DNA from: a virus
DNA: 40,785 nucleotides
Virus record (IMG/VR): IMGVR_UViG_3300030105_000968
Location: 1-40,785 of that record
Direction: 5' to 3' (one strand)
Positions 6,224-15,977 of this stretch are shown piece by piece (within the stretch, counting starts at the first letter, position 1; each line of letters begins with the position of its first letter). Both the position numbers and the translations under genes were made by a program. The notes below the pieces were generated by a model. The model saw only the letters and a program-made list of their open reading frames with translations, ran no database searches and was not told the DNA's origin.

Positions 6224-7390
6224 CTAACCCCCTACAAGTTCCATTAGATTATCAATCTGAGCTTGCTGCTCTTTGATTGCCTCAATCAACATACCTACTA
6301 CGTTGCCGTAGGCTACTGACTTCATACCATCTTTATTATCAAACACAGCTTCAGGTAGAACCTTCTCTAACTCTTGTGCAATGACACCTGTGCCACGCTC
6401 GTCATTCATATCGTAGGTCACACCACGAACACTAAGAACTTTATCTAGTGCATTGGGGATTGTTTGTATGTGACTCTTTAGGCGTTCATCTGAGTAAGCT
6501 GTTACGTTACCTGATGCAAGTATGTTGCCTGTTACATGGAGCTTTTCAGATGGGCTTGCATTACCAACACCGAGATTTCCAGAGGCAGTGACTCGTAGAC
6601 GCTCAGCAAAAGTTCCAGCCGCGCTTGTGTACATGGACATAGCCGTAGAATTGTCGGCCCCATCTCTAAACGCTCGGATACCAGCCTGTCCTACAGCACT
6701 ACTTCCAGCGTCTTTATTTATAAACCGCAATTCTCCAATTCTATTAGAGCCTGTCGCGTTAGGATTAATAAATTCTAAAACACCAAAATCATCAGCAGCG
6801 TCACCTTCTATTGACATTACACGCGAACCACTTTGAAACCCTCCTAAATTTGGAGAGGAAGTTCCTAGCCCCACGTTGCCAGTGAAACTGGGACTAGCAA
6901 TGGGTGCTAGTGTTGATATGTCCACAGTTCCCCAAGTCAAACCACCAGCATTGCCAGACTGCTTCTGGAGATACTGACCATTAGAGCCAGCATTAGAGAT
7001 ATGTAAGTTGTCTTCATCAACAGACTCAGAACTCATGTGAGCAAGGTCAATGGAGCCGTTAGGCATCCCAATGTTGCCAGTGAATGTAGGAGAGGCAATG
7101 GGTGCTTTCAAACCAATGGCAGCAGTTGTCGTAGTAGCATAGTTGGCATCATCACCAAGAGCAGCAGCTAGTTCATTCAACGTGTTCAATGTTGCTGGTG
7201 CTGAGTCCACTAAAGTAGCAAGAGAAGCCGCTACATCAGACGCAGTGGATAATGGGAAACCACCAGCAGTTGAACCATCATGTACTACGAGCGTATCTTT
7301 GGTTGTATCAACTGTGACTTCACGAACTGCACCTGTAAACGAAGCGTGTTCAGTAGTAGTCCCGCCACGAAGTTGTAATAATTTACTCAT
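6224..7390 (-). CDS. Tail fibre/spike protein with C-terminal S74 self-cleaving chaperone
   Basis: The 388-aa product begins with MSKLLQLRGGTTTEHASFTG, a common start for phage fibre proteins, continues with repeated beta-type segments (PIASPTFTGNIG, PIASPSFTGNVG), and ends in an intramolecular chaperone domain. That domain shows YSDERLKSHI with Ser300 and Lys305, the catalytic dyad of peptidase S74, followed by GVIAQELEKVLPEAV. By family knowledge the chaperone trimerises, helps the fibre fold and then cuts itself off just before the serine, releasing about 89 residues. The start has RBS GGAGGTCTATAAAC overlapping the end of the upstream fibre gene, indicating coupled translation with it. 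Confidence 0.9.
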   Translation of the reverse strand: MSKLLQLRGGTTTEHASFTGAVREVTVDTTKDTLVVHDGSTAGGFPLSTASDVAASLATLVDSAPATLNTLNELAAALGDDANYATTTTAAIGLKAPIASPTFTGNIGMPNGSIDLAHMSSESVDEDNLHISNAGSNGQYLQKQSGNAGGLTWGTVDISTLAPIASPSFTGNVGLGTSSPNLGGFQSGSRVMSIEGDAADDFGVLEFINPNATGSNRIGELRFINKDAGSSAVGQAGIRAFRDGADNSTAMSMYTSAAGTFAERLRVTASGNLGVGNASPSEKLHVTGNILASGNVTAYSDERLKSHIQTIPNALDKVLSVRGVTYDMNDERGTGVIAQELEKVLPEAVFDNKDGMKSVAYGNVVGMLIEAIKEQQAQIDNLMELVGG

Positions 7391-7392
7391 GT

Positions 7393-9282
7393 TTATAGAC
7401 CTCCAAAGTCTAACTGTAGGTTAGAACCAGAGATGGTTCCTACGTTTGTCATGTTGTTGTTCTGAGCATCCAAAGCACCACCTAATTGTGGAGTTGTGTC
7501 AGCAGCTACAGAAGCAATACCAGCAGCAATAGATGCCCATATAGAGCCTGTGTAGTATTTCAAAGTGTTAGCAGTTGAGTCGTACCACAAGTCACCAGAG
7601 GATGGTGAAGCAGGGGCAGATGAAGCTATCGTGTATTCATCAGCGTATCTGTTCACATCAGCTATAGCACCAGCAACTGTATTCACATTAGCTACAGAAC
7701 CACCAACTAAATTGACGTTGGCTATTGAACCAGCAGCTAAGTTGATATTGGTAGCATTCGCTACTGCGCTGTTGATGTTAGCTGCGTTACTTACCGCACT
7801 GTTGATGTTGGTATTGTTACCAGCTACTGAGTTGACGTTAGCTATTGAACCGCCTACTGAATTTACATTGGCGATTGCACCAGCCACTGTATTTACAGAG
7901 GTGATTGAGTTGCCTACAGTCGTGATTGAATTACCAGAACCTGTGGTAACCGCAGCCGTTATCGCACCCAAATCTTCAGAGTAAACAATGTCACCAGCTA
8001 CAATATCAATAGCAGCTTGGTTGGCTGAAGTAGGAGCAGTCGCTGCCCACGATGATGTGGCTGTGCTGTATGCTCTTAACTCGTTGTTTGATGTGTTCCA
8101 CCATAAGTCACCAGAGTCTAGTGATGAGGTAGGAGCAGTTGAATTAATACGATACTTTTGAGCAAAGCTACTAACGTCTGCTATGGACGCAGCTAACGTA
8201 TTCATATCGGATACAACATCAGAAGTTCCAAGGATTACCATGTCAGCAACAGCAGAAGCTGTGCCTAACAATCCAATCTGAGTCGCCTTGCCTGCTACAA
8301 CTCCAATGTCGGTGGCATCATTTGATACCGCAGTAACACTTGCTTGAATACCAGACACAGTATTGATGTGTCCTTGCTCAACTGAAGTGGGCTTTAGTGT
8401 TTCCCAAGCAGAACCAGTGTAACCATACATACGTGATGATGGAGTGTTCCAATACATCGAACCTGCTAAAAGTGCATCACCATCATTGTTAACGGTGGGG
8501 ACTGAACTCTTTGCACCAAGGAATCTGTCATCGAAGGAATCTAAACTTGCTGCTGCATTAGTCTCACTTGTCGATGCATTAGTCTCACTTGTACTGGCTG
8601 CGCTTTGAGAAGCCAATGCTTCAGCAGCTTTAGTTGTGGCAATGACTGCTTTAGCTGTGGAAATTACAGCCTGTGCAGTTGAGATTACTTGTGACGCACT
8701 AGACTCACTCGCCTTAGTCGTGGAGATAACAGCCTGTGCTGTGGAGGTAACCTTAGAAGCTTCTGAAGCTGTTGCACTCGCACTCGCAGCGTTCTGGGAG
8801 ACTAGCGCAGCAGCCTTTGATGCGTCTGCTAGAGCAAGTTCAGAAGTCATCCCAGACTCGGCCCAGGATTTAGTAACAGCGTCTTGTGCATCTACAGGAT
8901 TAGCTACACTCTTAATGAGTTTGCTACCCGCATTAAAGGTGTTGTTGTAGTCCAGTTGGATTGTAGTATCTGACGAATCAAATGCTTCTTGTGCTAGATT
9001 GAATAGCTGATTACTGTCAGCATCTAGCGCAGCTTCAGTAAGTAATGCACCATCTTGGAAATCAACGACACGCGCTGTTCTAGATGAGGTTCTTCGCACT
9101 TCTACGAATGCACCGGATGCAGGGGCGACTGTTGTCTCAATACTGCTGGAGGTCAGCCACGCAAATGTAACAGCAACATTGTTCACTTTAACACCGACTT
9201 CTGATTGTTGCAGATAAGTGAATGTTAAGTTGAATGCTTTGTTGCTGCCATCACCTGTGTATGTCACAAAGGATAAGGCCAT
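7393..9282 (-). CDS. Tail fibre protein (T7 gp17-like N-terminus)
   Basis: Residues 1-100 (MALSFVTYTGDGSNKAFNLT; DFQDGALLTEAALDADSNQL; FNLAQEAFD) match the phage T7 tail-fibre N-terminal domain that attaches fibres to the tail. The rest differs from T7 gp17. Next comes a helical Ala/Ser/Thr segment with repeated TSETNA words, then three copies of a GDLWWNT..N.L..Y....W-type module, and a run of eight ten-residue repeats of the INSAVxNATN/VNSVGGSIAN type (about DNA 7650-7905). The end, GGALDAQNNNMTNVGTISGS, is a common fibre C-terminus. It likely forms a long trimeric shaft, with receptor binding supplied by the neighbouring fibre genes. The start has RBS AGAGAATTAAC after a terminator. Confidence 0.92.
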   Translation of the reverse strand: MALSFVTYTGDGSNKAFNLTFTYLQQSEVGVKVNNVAVTFAWLTSSSIETTVAPASGAFVEVRRTSSRTARVVDFQDGALLTEAALDADSNQLFNLAQEAFDSSDTTIQLDYNNTFNAGSKLIKSVANPVDAQDAVTKSWAESGMTSELALADASKAAALVSQNAASASATASEASKVTSTAQAVISTTKASESSASQVISTAQAVISTAKAVIATTKAAEALASQSAASTSETNASTSETNAAASLDSFDDRFLGAKSSVPTVNNDGDALLAGSMYWNTPSSRMYGYTGSAWETLKPTSVEQGHINTVSGIQASVTAVSNDATDIGVVAGKATQIGLLGTASAVADMVILGTSDVVSDMNTLAASIADVSSFAQKYRINSTAPTSSLDSGDLWWNTSNNELRAYSTATSSWAATAPTSANQAAIDIVAGDIVYSEDLGAITAAVTTGSGNSITTVGNSITSVNTVAGAIANVNSVGGSIANVNSVAGNNTNINSAVSNAANINSAVANATNINLAAGSIANVNLVGGSVANVNTVAGAIADVNRYADEYTIASSAPASPSSGDLWYDSTANTLKYYTGSIWASIAAGIASVAADTTPQLGGALDAQNNNMTNVGTISGSNLQLDFGGL

Positions 9283-9310
9283 GTTAATTCTCTATGTTTT
9301 AAATATGGGG

Positions 9311-9340
9311 AAATAAAAGAAACCCCTCGACTGAGGGGCT
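9311..9340 (-). terminator. Terminator between core protein and tail fibre genes
   Basis: On the minus strand CCCCTC-AGTC-GAGGGG (9338-9323) is followed by TTTCTTTTATTT. It is a good rho-independent form placed between the 1412-aa virion gene and the tail fibre gene. It would reduce fibre expression relative to the upstream structural genes. Confidence 0.8.
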
Positions 9341-9352
9341 TGTTGGGGTTAG

Positions 9353-12300
9353 TTAACGTGCAAGTTTAACTTCACGCTTCTTATCTTCAAGAACATCATA
9401 AAGTTCTCTGAACGCATCGGATTCATCAAGGAGCCTTTTCTTGGCTTTCTTTCTGTATTTTTTAATAATCTCCGACAACATATTGATATGAGGTGAGTCA
9501 ACATCAAGGTAAGGTGATTTAGGTTTAGTCTGGTACTGATTAGAATTTATTTTATCGTAGAGAGCTTCCTCAAGAGTCTTTCCTCTTATGACCTCTTCAC
9601 CGATAAACCTGTTGTACTTTGCGTAAACAGATTCAGTTTCATTCCTATCATAAACCTCACGATAATCCTTTCTACCTGCATTTAGGTTTCTAGGGGGTTC
9701 TCCCAACAGACCATCTTTATCTTGCACAACTCGCAAGTCATAGATTTCTGTCATAACAGTTTTAGCCATGTTTGAAGTATCAGCACGGACGTTCGGTTGC
9801 TTAAATAAGTTCCACCCGTCATTGGGTTTTAACTTAGGCTGGCCGGTAATGTCATATTGCATACCTAACTCTTGGGACCAGCCATCAATCTTACGCTGCA
9901 CCTTCTCTAGTAACTCAGTTGCCTCACGCACATTAGGGTCAGAGTTCATCTGGCTTAATGCGTTAGGAACAAACGATGTGACTACAGAGTGTCCAGTGGT
10001 GATGAGCTTATTATTTTCACCTGCCAATAATTTCATCCAATCATTGATAGATGAGAAGTAGGCTTTGTTAAGTATGCTTTGAACTAAAGCAACCTGAACA
10101 GCCTCTACAACATGAGCAGTTCCATCTTGAAATCTCTCTGGGTCCATCTTCCAGATGTAATGAGCATTTGCCATAACACCCATGACAGTTGAGAAAGGTT
10201 CAATCTTTGCATAAGGAACCCACTCACCAGCAATTTTAACTGAGTATGGTTTGTTACCTGCGGCTATCCAAGCTGCCTGTGCTTTGTAGTCACTAGGTCC
10301 ACCACCTGTTAATTCACCTGTGTCAGATTTAAACCACAAATAAGCACCAGCCATTGCTCCAACTTTCTTACGCATACGGAGTTTAGCTATCTGTACCTTG
10401 TCTCCTGATTTAAGAATGGCATCTTGTTTAGCAGATATAAACCGCATTACAGGAATACCAAATATTGATTCAGGTATAGGAGCGTACTGAAGTGCATAGG
10501 AAATAGAGTTAACTGGTGCGCGTCTGAATGGCAGGACTAAAGCTCCTAATCCACCACCAGAACCAGCGATTCCATTTACCAGCCGACCTACGTCACCAAC
10601 AAGTTCTTCAGTGAATGTCTCCATGCGTATCTCACGCATAATCGCTTCACCTTGAGCTGCTGCTTTTCTCCCTGCTGGTGTGTTGGTTTCATCAATCTGC
10701 TTTACTGCACCATGCTCATCAAACATAGAGGCGATGTGCTTTTGTATGAACACTTCAGCTTCAGCACTTCCCTCTTTAAAGGCAACCTTTCCTTCTTTAG
10801 CTGCATTAAGTTCTAATCTCTTAACCTCAACAACCGCGTCAGCAAATGCAAGAGAATGAGCGCGTGTGAACTTGTGCTGCTCGTCCAATGCCATGAGTAT
10901 TGTGTGAGCATAACCTGTGATGTTCTCATAGATAATACGTTTCTTAGACTTAAACTTATTGCCTAAAGCATTAGCATTAGATTCCATGTGAGTTACGTTA
11001 GGGTCAGTAAGATGAACGCCAAGCTTTACAGCCCGCATTGCTTCTTTCCATCCTTGCAAGTAATACTGCATGTTGCCAGAGTATTGTGCTAATGCTCTAG
11101 CACGGGCTAACTTATCTTCAACCTGTGATGCCCTTGATGCCTTGGTCAATCCAAAGTTATGACGGCTTGCATATTCAAGTGCAGGCTCCCAAATCATGTG
11201 GAAATGGTTAGACACAGCGGCCATTGTCATGGTGGTTAATCCACCCAACATAGAACCAGCACGGATACGATTTATTTCCGCAATAATTCTTGCCAATCTT
11301 GAAGGAGCTAATTCTTTTGCAGCACTTCTAGGGTCCTTAATCTTGCCACTCTCAATGCCTGCTATAATAGAATCAACAAGGGCATCAATAACAAACGGCC
11401 CATTGCCATTCTCTATAGCCTCTACTGCATTCTGGTCGAGCAGTGGCAGAAGGACTTCAGCTTCAGATTCAGCAATTGCTTCTGTAGCATCTTTTCCTTT
11501 TACAACATCTGCGTCTACGTCCATGTGACCACGAATCAAACTATCATCTGATATAGCCATAGCTCTTCTTGAACCAAGAACTCTTGAAGCTCCAACAGAT
11601 TGGTCAATGGTTACAGGAACAAGTTGGTTAATCATTTGAACTACTTTGACTAACTCAGCCTTTTCAAGCGCACTAAGACCACCATCATCCTTATGCTTGT
11701 AAGCAAGTTCTTTAAGCTTATCATAAGTCCAAACGTGCAAATCACGGGTGGCTTTGATGCGGTTAACGATTGCTGCCATTTCTACGACATCACCTTTAAC
11801 AAGCTTCATAACTTCATCAAAGTTAGCACCTGTCTTTTCAGCCATATCTTTAGCAGCAGCACGTCCTTCTTCAATGACTTCAGCCATAGTCTTAGCTTCA
11901 AGAGGATTCAGCTTACGATGCTGTTCAGCACGTTCTAGAACTAAGTTCTTAGTATCCTGTGCCGTTCTCATGCGGTTGATGTTGTATGGCATCTTCGCAG
12001 GTTTAGCTTCATCGTATATCTTAGGCTTCTCGTCTAATGCTTTGCTTTCACCTTTAGGCCGCCGAGGTTTCTTTGTTGGTTCATAAGTAGCATTTACTGA
12101 TAGGTCACCATCTAAATCAACGTCTTTGTTTTTAGCAGAGTCTTTGATTTTAGCCTTTACTGTTGTCCCCATCTCTTTGATTTCTTCAACAGATTTATCA
12201 GGGAACACACCACGCAAGAAACGCATGTACTCTTCATGTGATTTAGACTTACCTTTACCAGCTACAATATAGAGTGCTTTATCAACGTCACTTTCAAACT

Positions 12301-13591
12301 TAACATTGTAAGAATCTTGTCCATAATTATAGCGAGGCTTTGCACCTGCTAATCCTTTGGGCATAACTGTAGTTGGCTTTAACTCTTCAACAACATATTC
12401 ACTTGAATCATCTGCGCCTTTGGCAGAAGCAGATGCTAGTTCTTGAGCATAGTCGTCTTCAATGTTACGAGATAGAAATGCCAAGTCATCTTCAGGGATG
12501 TCATCACCAAGTTCATTAAGCATCTCAGCCATGTAGTCATCATCAGACACAGTTTCTAAGTCATCAACTAAGTCAATGGTTTCATCAACCTGTTTTGGCG
12601 CAGCCTCAACAACCTCATCAATAGATTCATCACTGAGTTCAACAACCTCATCAGTTACAGGGGTTGCCTCTTCAACAACTTCATCGACAGCTTCATTAGC
12701 ATTCTTGGATAAACCTTTAGATGCTCCGCGAAGAGTGAGTGCTGTTAATCCTCCAATAATTAGATAACCACCTGCTGCGCCTGCTGCTGTATAGGCTGCT
12801 GTTTCAAGATAGTTATAATCATCTCTTTGGCCTGTCTCAACATCAATCTTTTGGTTAAGAAGGTTATCAACACCCATGTAACCACCAACTTCAACAGCAC
12901 CAACTGTGCCTGCGCCTGCTGTGGTTTTCATCAGAGAACGGACTAATGCGCCTGCTATTGGCTTTAAAACAATCTTAGATAGTGCGTTAAGAACAAAGCT
13001 CAATCCTATATAAGTTGTAGGGTCACTAGCTAAACCTGCAGCAGCACGACCAGTAGTCTTCCATGAAGTAGGTAGTTCCTCATAGTTAGCCATAAGGCGT
13101 ACAAGGGCCTGCTGTTCTTCATCAGACCAACCACCAACACTAAACGCTAGCTCACCTGTCTTAACCATGTTCCAGCGTGTAGTACCTAACCAATCTAAAC
13201 TTTCGCGTGTGAAATCGCCATCGCTTAATGATTGGATATGCTGTGCTTGGTAAGCGGCTTCAGAATCTTTCTCAGCACTCAGCGTTGACCTGATGCTCTC
13301 TAGACTACGAGCAGGCATTCCTTGTGCCATCTCTGCAGCAATGTGCTGACCTTGAGTTTCAGACTGACGCTGTGGTGCTTTAATAAACTTACTAGCTAAC
13401 ATCCTAGAATCAGCTATCGACTGAGAATCAGCGTGAAAGGTTTCCTCGTTGTATACAGGACCTTTCTCCCTGCCACCAAAGTAAGGTGAAACATAGGTGC
13501 TTGGTGATTTAGGAACATCTCCTACTTCTTCTTCTTCGATACCTGAATATGGCGATACATAGTCAGGGTCGTACTTAGTTGCTGTAACCAT
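9353..13591 (-). CDS. Large internal virion protein (T7 gp16 counterpart), 1412 aa
   Basis: By order (tail tube B, gp13-, gp14-, gp15-like, then this) and size it is the counterpart of T7 gp16 (1318 aa), an inner-core protein ejected into the cell to form the DNA channel. I see no transglycosylase (SLT) domain at its N-terminus, unlike T7. Instead residues 1-45 carry two YVSPYxGG-type words. Residues about 270-290 are hydrophobic (AAYTAAGAAGGYLIIGGLTA), and about 300-385 are a very acidic low-complexity stretch (repeats of DEVVE). A long, mostly helical C-terminal part follows. The start overlaps the stop of the gp15-like gene (TAATG). Function is inferred from synteny rather than sequence similarity. 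Confidence 0.8.
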   Translation of the reverse strand: MVTATKYDPDYVSPYSGIEEEEVGDVPKSPSTYVSPYFGGREKGPVYNEETFHADSQSIADSRMLASKFIKAPQRQSETQGQHIAAEMAQGMPARSLESIRSTLSAEKDSEAAYQAQHIQSLSDGDFTRESLDWLGTTRWNMVKTGELAFSVGGWSDEEQQALVRLMANYEELPTSWKTTGRAAAGLASDPTTYIGLSFVLNALSKIVLKPIAGALVRSLMKTTAGAGTVGAVEVGGYMGVDNLLNQKIDVETGQRDDYNYLETAAYTAAGAAGGYLIIGGLTALTLRGASKGLSKNANEAVDEVVEEATPVTDEVVELSDESIDEVVEAAPKQVDETIDLVDDLETVSDDDYMAEMLNELGDDIPEDDLAFLSRNIEDDYAQELASASAKGADDSSEYVVEELKPTTVMPKGLAGAKPRYNYGQDSYNVKFESDVDKALYIVAGKGKSKSHEEYMRFLRGVFPDKSVEEIKEMGTTVKAKIKDSAKNKDVDLDGDLSVNATYEPTKKPRRPKGESKALDEKPKIYDEAKPAKMPYNINRMRTAQDTKNLVLERAEQHRKLNPLEAKTMAEVIEEGRAAAKDMAEKTGANFDEVMKLVKGDVVEMAAIVNRIKATRDLHVWTYDKLKELAYKHKDDGGLSALEKAELVKVVQMINQLVPVTIDQSVGASRVLGSRRAMAISDDSLIRGHMDVDADVVKGKDATEAIAESEAEVLLPLLDQNAVEAIENGNGPFVIDALVDSIIAGIESGKIKDPRSAAKELAPSRLARIIAEINRIRAGSMLGGLTTMTMAAVSNHFHMIWEPALEYASRHNFGLTKASRASQVEDKLARARALAQYSGNMQYYLQGWKEAMRAVKLGVHLTDPNVTHMESNANALGNKFKSKKRIIYENITGYAHTILMALDEQHKFTRAHSLAFADAVVEVKRLELNAAKEGKVAFKEGSAEAEVFIQKHIASMFDEHGAVKQIDETNTPAGRKAAAQGEAIMREIRMETFTEELVGDVGRLVNGIAGSGGGLGALVLPFRRAPVNSISYALQYAPIPESIFGIPVMRFISAKQDAILKSGDKVQIAKLRMRKKVGAMAGAYLWFKSDTGELTGGGPSDYKAQAAWIAAGNKPYSVKIAGEWVPYAKIEPFSTVMGVMANAHYIWKMDPERFQDGTAHVVEAVQVALVQSILNKAYFSSINDWMKLLAGENNKLITTGHSVVTSFVPNALSQMNSDPNVREATELLEKVQRKIDGWSQELGMQYDITGQPKLKPNDGWNLFKQPNVRADTSNMAKTVMTEIYDLRVVQDKDGLLGEPPRNLNAGRKDYREVYDRNETESVYAKYNRFIGEEVIRGKTLEEALYDKINSNQYQTKPKSPYLDVDSPHINMLSEIIKKYRKKAKKRLLDESDAFRELYDVLEDKKREVKLAR

Positions 13592-15519
13592 TAGTTACTC
13601 CTGATGCTATCCCTATAATGGGCCATAGTTATTTTGGGTTTATTGGCTTGGTAGTAAACAGCAAATGAACCTTCGCCATAAATCTTTTCAAATATCTGCC
13701 ACTCAGCAAGTCCTACTAGAGATTCTTCTTGTAATGATTTAGCGTCTTCAATAGTAAATTCACGGGCTGGATTGAAAAGAACTCTCATTCTTAACTCAGG
13801 TTTAATATGCTCCGAAATTGCTTCAGCAGATAGATTTCCAGATAGGCTAGATAAACCAGATGTTCCTATGCTGTTTATTCCCAACAAATTAATTTTCCCA
13901 TCTCCCTCTGATGCTGCCTTAGAAGCTTTAACTGCATCGTCTATGCCAACCCTGTAGTCTCTATAGCCCTGCTCGTCTTCATCTCTTTTAGAAATTTCAT
14001 CAGCATAATTATTAGACATTACACCTTTCACATGTTCTGCCATTGATTGAAGTTGAGATGTGGTGGGAGCCATATTACTTTCAGTATCGTAATGCTGTGC
14101 AATAAGATTATTCATCTCAGAATTCCACTCATTGACAAGCTGTTCTTTTTTAGCAAGACCAACCATGTCATAGTCATCTTCCATCTTAACAATGCCAGCA
14201 ACCCATAAATCACGAGGCTTAGTGTTAAGTGTGTTGCTAATTAGTGGAGAAGCTTGCTCTATTGCTTTGAGCATTGCCTGTGCTTCTTTTAGACGTGATG
14301 GATGTATTGCTTGGTTGGAAACCATTTGAACTAATTCAGCATACGAAGCACCCATGTTTGGGTTCTGTCTATTTGCCATAAGCAATGTAGAATAGTTAAT
14401 GAAGTTCTTTTCTTGTGTTGAACTTTCTTGACCGCCTGCTCTCATTTTGTTCACAGCGTCCATCGTTGCGGTCTGTTTTTCAGGAGATATTCCAGCTTGA
14501 GTTAAGTAGTTAATTATATCTGCAGGTAGTTCAGTTACCGGAACATCAGAGTTAGAAATAGTTTCAACAAAGCTAGCGTGTGCTTCTATCTTTTCCTTTA
14601 GCACCCTCGCTTTTGAGGCAGCAGCCTCTGCAATATCCCTACTGTTAATCTTTCTTGCCGCAGCATCCTCTGCAATCATTATTGCTTCAAACGCTTCAGG
14701 CCTTAACTCACCATTCTTACCTTTTGCATACCTGACTAGCTTCGCCATGTGAAGATACCTTTCAGCATTCGCAGGGTCGTTACCTTTAGCCATTGACAGT
14801 AATGAATCAAACACAGCTTTATTAGCCTGACCTTTTGTAAGGTGGGTTGTTTGTGACATTTCAACAGCTAAGAAATCCATAGATTTAATGCGCTCTTTAA
14901 ACGCTTGTGGGGGCAACGTACCACCAAGCCCATCTTCACGGGAGTTGACTGCCTTCTGGTGAACAATGCCATCAACACGCATGGATAGATTATCCATAGT
15001 CTCGCCAATGGCTCTTTTATCAATGAACTCCATGTGCCTTTTTTGAAAATCAATTTTAGCTGCTTTAAGGATGTTACCTGCTCCAGCAATTAAGAACTGG
15101 CTACCACCGCCACCCTGCATTTTAGACAGCACTTCACCAAACTTCTCATTAAGGAAAGGTTCTATATCAGTGCCAAGGTCATTTGCCCCTAGAAGAAATT
15201 CCTGAAATTCAGATTCAAGTTGTGGTAGTGAGTCAGTGGCATAGCGCATTCCCCTATGCTCAAACCTGTAAGCGACTGCATCAGGACGTGTGCTTGCAAA
15301 CCCTACTCTGCTATGAAGGTCTTCGGGGCCCTGTCCTAATGCTTCAGTTACTGCATTAATCTCCGCATTCTTTATAGCGCGGTCATTGTCAGTTTTATCT
15401 ATAGACTGCATCAGCTTGCCTATAGCTGCTGCGTTGCTTTCAAACTCAGGACGAACATAAGTGTCCATTGCCCTAGCTGCTGGCTTAAGAGCAGTTACTT
15501 GTAGTTGACGTTGTGCCAT
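13591..15519 (-). CDS. Internal virion protein (T7 gp15 counterpart), 642 aa
   Basis: Position between the gp14-like and the large gp16-like gene, and a mainly helical, Ala/Gln/Glu-rich composition without transmembrane segments, fit T7 gp15 (747 aa), which forms the periplasmic tunnel during DNA ejection. N-terminal MAQRQLQVTALKPAARAMDT leads into long helices with DxxRAIKNAEINAVTEALGQ. The region about residues 130-280 also looks like helical hairpins. No enzyme motif is visible. It joins the next gene by a TAATG overlap and the previous by another, so the three core genes are translationally coupled. The assignment rests on synteny and length. Confidence 0.8.
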   Translation of the reverse strand: MAQRQLQVTALKPAARAMDTYVRPEFESNAAAIGKLMQSIDKTDNDRAIKNAEINAVTEALGQGPEDLHSRVGFASTRPDAVAYRFEHRGMRYATDSLPQLESEFQEFLLGANDLGTDIEPFLNEKFGEVLSKMQGGGGSQFLIAGAGNILKAAKIDFQKRHMEFIDKRAIGETMDNLSMRVDGIVHQKAVNSREDGLGGTLPPQAFKERIKSMDFLAVEMSQTTHLTKGQANKAVFDSLLSMAKGNDPANAERYLHMAKLVRYAKGKNGELRPEAFEAIMIAEDAAARKINSRDIAEAAASKARVLKEKIEAHASFVETISNSDVPVTELPADIINYLTQAGISPEKQTATMDAVNKMRAGGQESSTQEKNFINYSTLLMANRQNPNMGASYAELVQMVSNQAIHPSRLKEAQAMLKAIEQASPLISNTLNTKPRDLWVAGIVKMEDDYDMVGLAKKEQLVNEWNSEMNNLIAQHYDTESNMAPTTSQLQSMAEHVKGVMSNNYADEISKRDEDEQGYRDYRVGIDDAVKASKAASEGDGKINLLGINSIGTSGLSSLSGNLSAEAISEHIKPELRMRVLFNPAREFTIEDAKSLQEESLVGLAEWQIFEKIYGEGSFAVYYQANKPKITMAHYRDSIRSN

Positions 15520-15977
15520 TATGCTATGTCCCCATTGGCTAGCTGGTCTTTGTTGTAGATGTCATACATCTCTAAACCAACTGGTATCAGACTTGGGCCT
15601 TTCTTCATACGCCCTGTCGATTGAACTTGGTAACCTTGCATCTCGTATTGCTTCTGCTGAACATCCATTTCATAGTTCTTATTAATGTTGTCCTTGTTAC
15701 GAGCTTCAGTGGCTCTCTGGTTACGGACTAATCTACCAACTAACGAACCACCCATGCCTTCTGTGTTTGCATAAACAGCCGCTTGATTTTCTACAGCTAA
15801 TATACTGTCTTGGAATAGCTGGTCAGACATTTGAGCGTGTGTCTGTAGCGAGGCCTGTTGGGTTTGGTTTACTTTCTGAAAGTAGTCTTCTCTTGCTGCT
15901 TTGTTTTGTGCATCTGCCGCTGCTTGCTTTTCAGCAAACTTCATCAGAGACATACCGATTTGAACTGGGTCACACAT
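15519..15977 (-). CDS. Internal virion protein (T7 gp14 counterpart), 152 aa
   Basis: The product begins MCDPVQIGMSLMKFAEKQAA and is an almost entirely helical, Gln/Ala/Asn-rich protein, like T7 gp14 (196 aa), which inserts into the outer membrane at the start of DNA ejection. Many gp14-like proteins of marine podoviruses start with an MC[ED]P word, and so does this one. Residues 20-60 (AADAQNKAAREDYFQKVNQT) form a coiled-coil-like helix. There is little hydrophobic sequence, so membrane insertion would rely on amphipathic segments. The gene overlaps the gp13-like gene by 8 bases and is coupled to the gp15-like gene by TAATG. Confidence 0.82.
   Translation of the reverse strand: MCDPVQIGMSLMKFAEKQAAADAQNKAAREDYFQKVNQTQQASLQTHAQMSDQLFQDSILAVENQAAVYANTEGMGGSLVGRLVRNQRATEARNKDNINKNYEMDVQQKQYEMQGYQVQSTGRMKKGPSLIPVGLEMYDIYNKDQLANGDIA

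Noticed and set aside
7565-7984. 139-aa plus-strand open frame
   Set aside because: It is antisense to the repetitive part of the tail fibre gene; repeats keep the opposite frame open by chance. No RBS or sensible composition.
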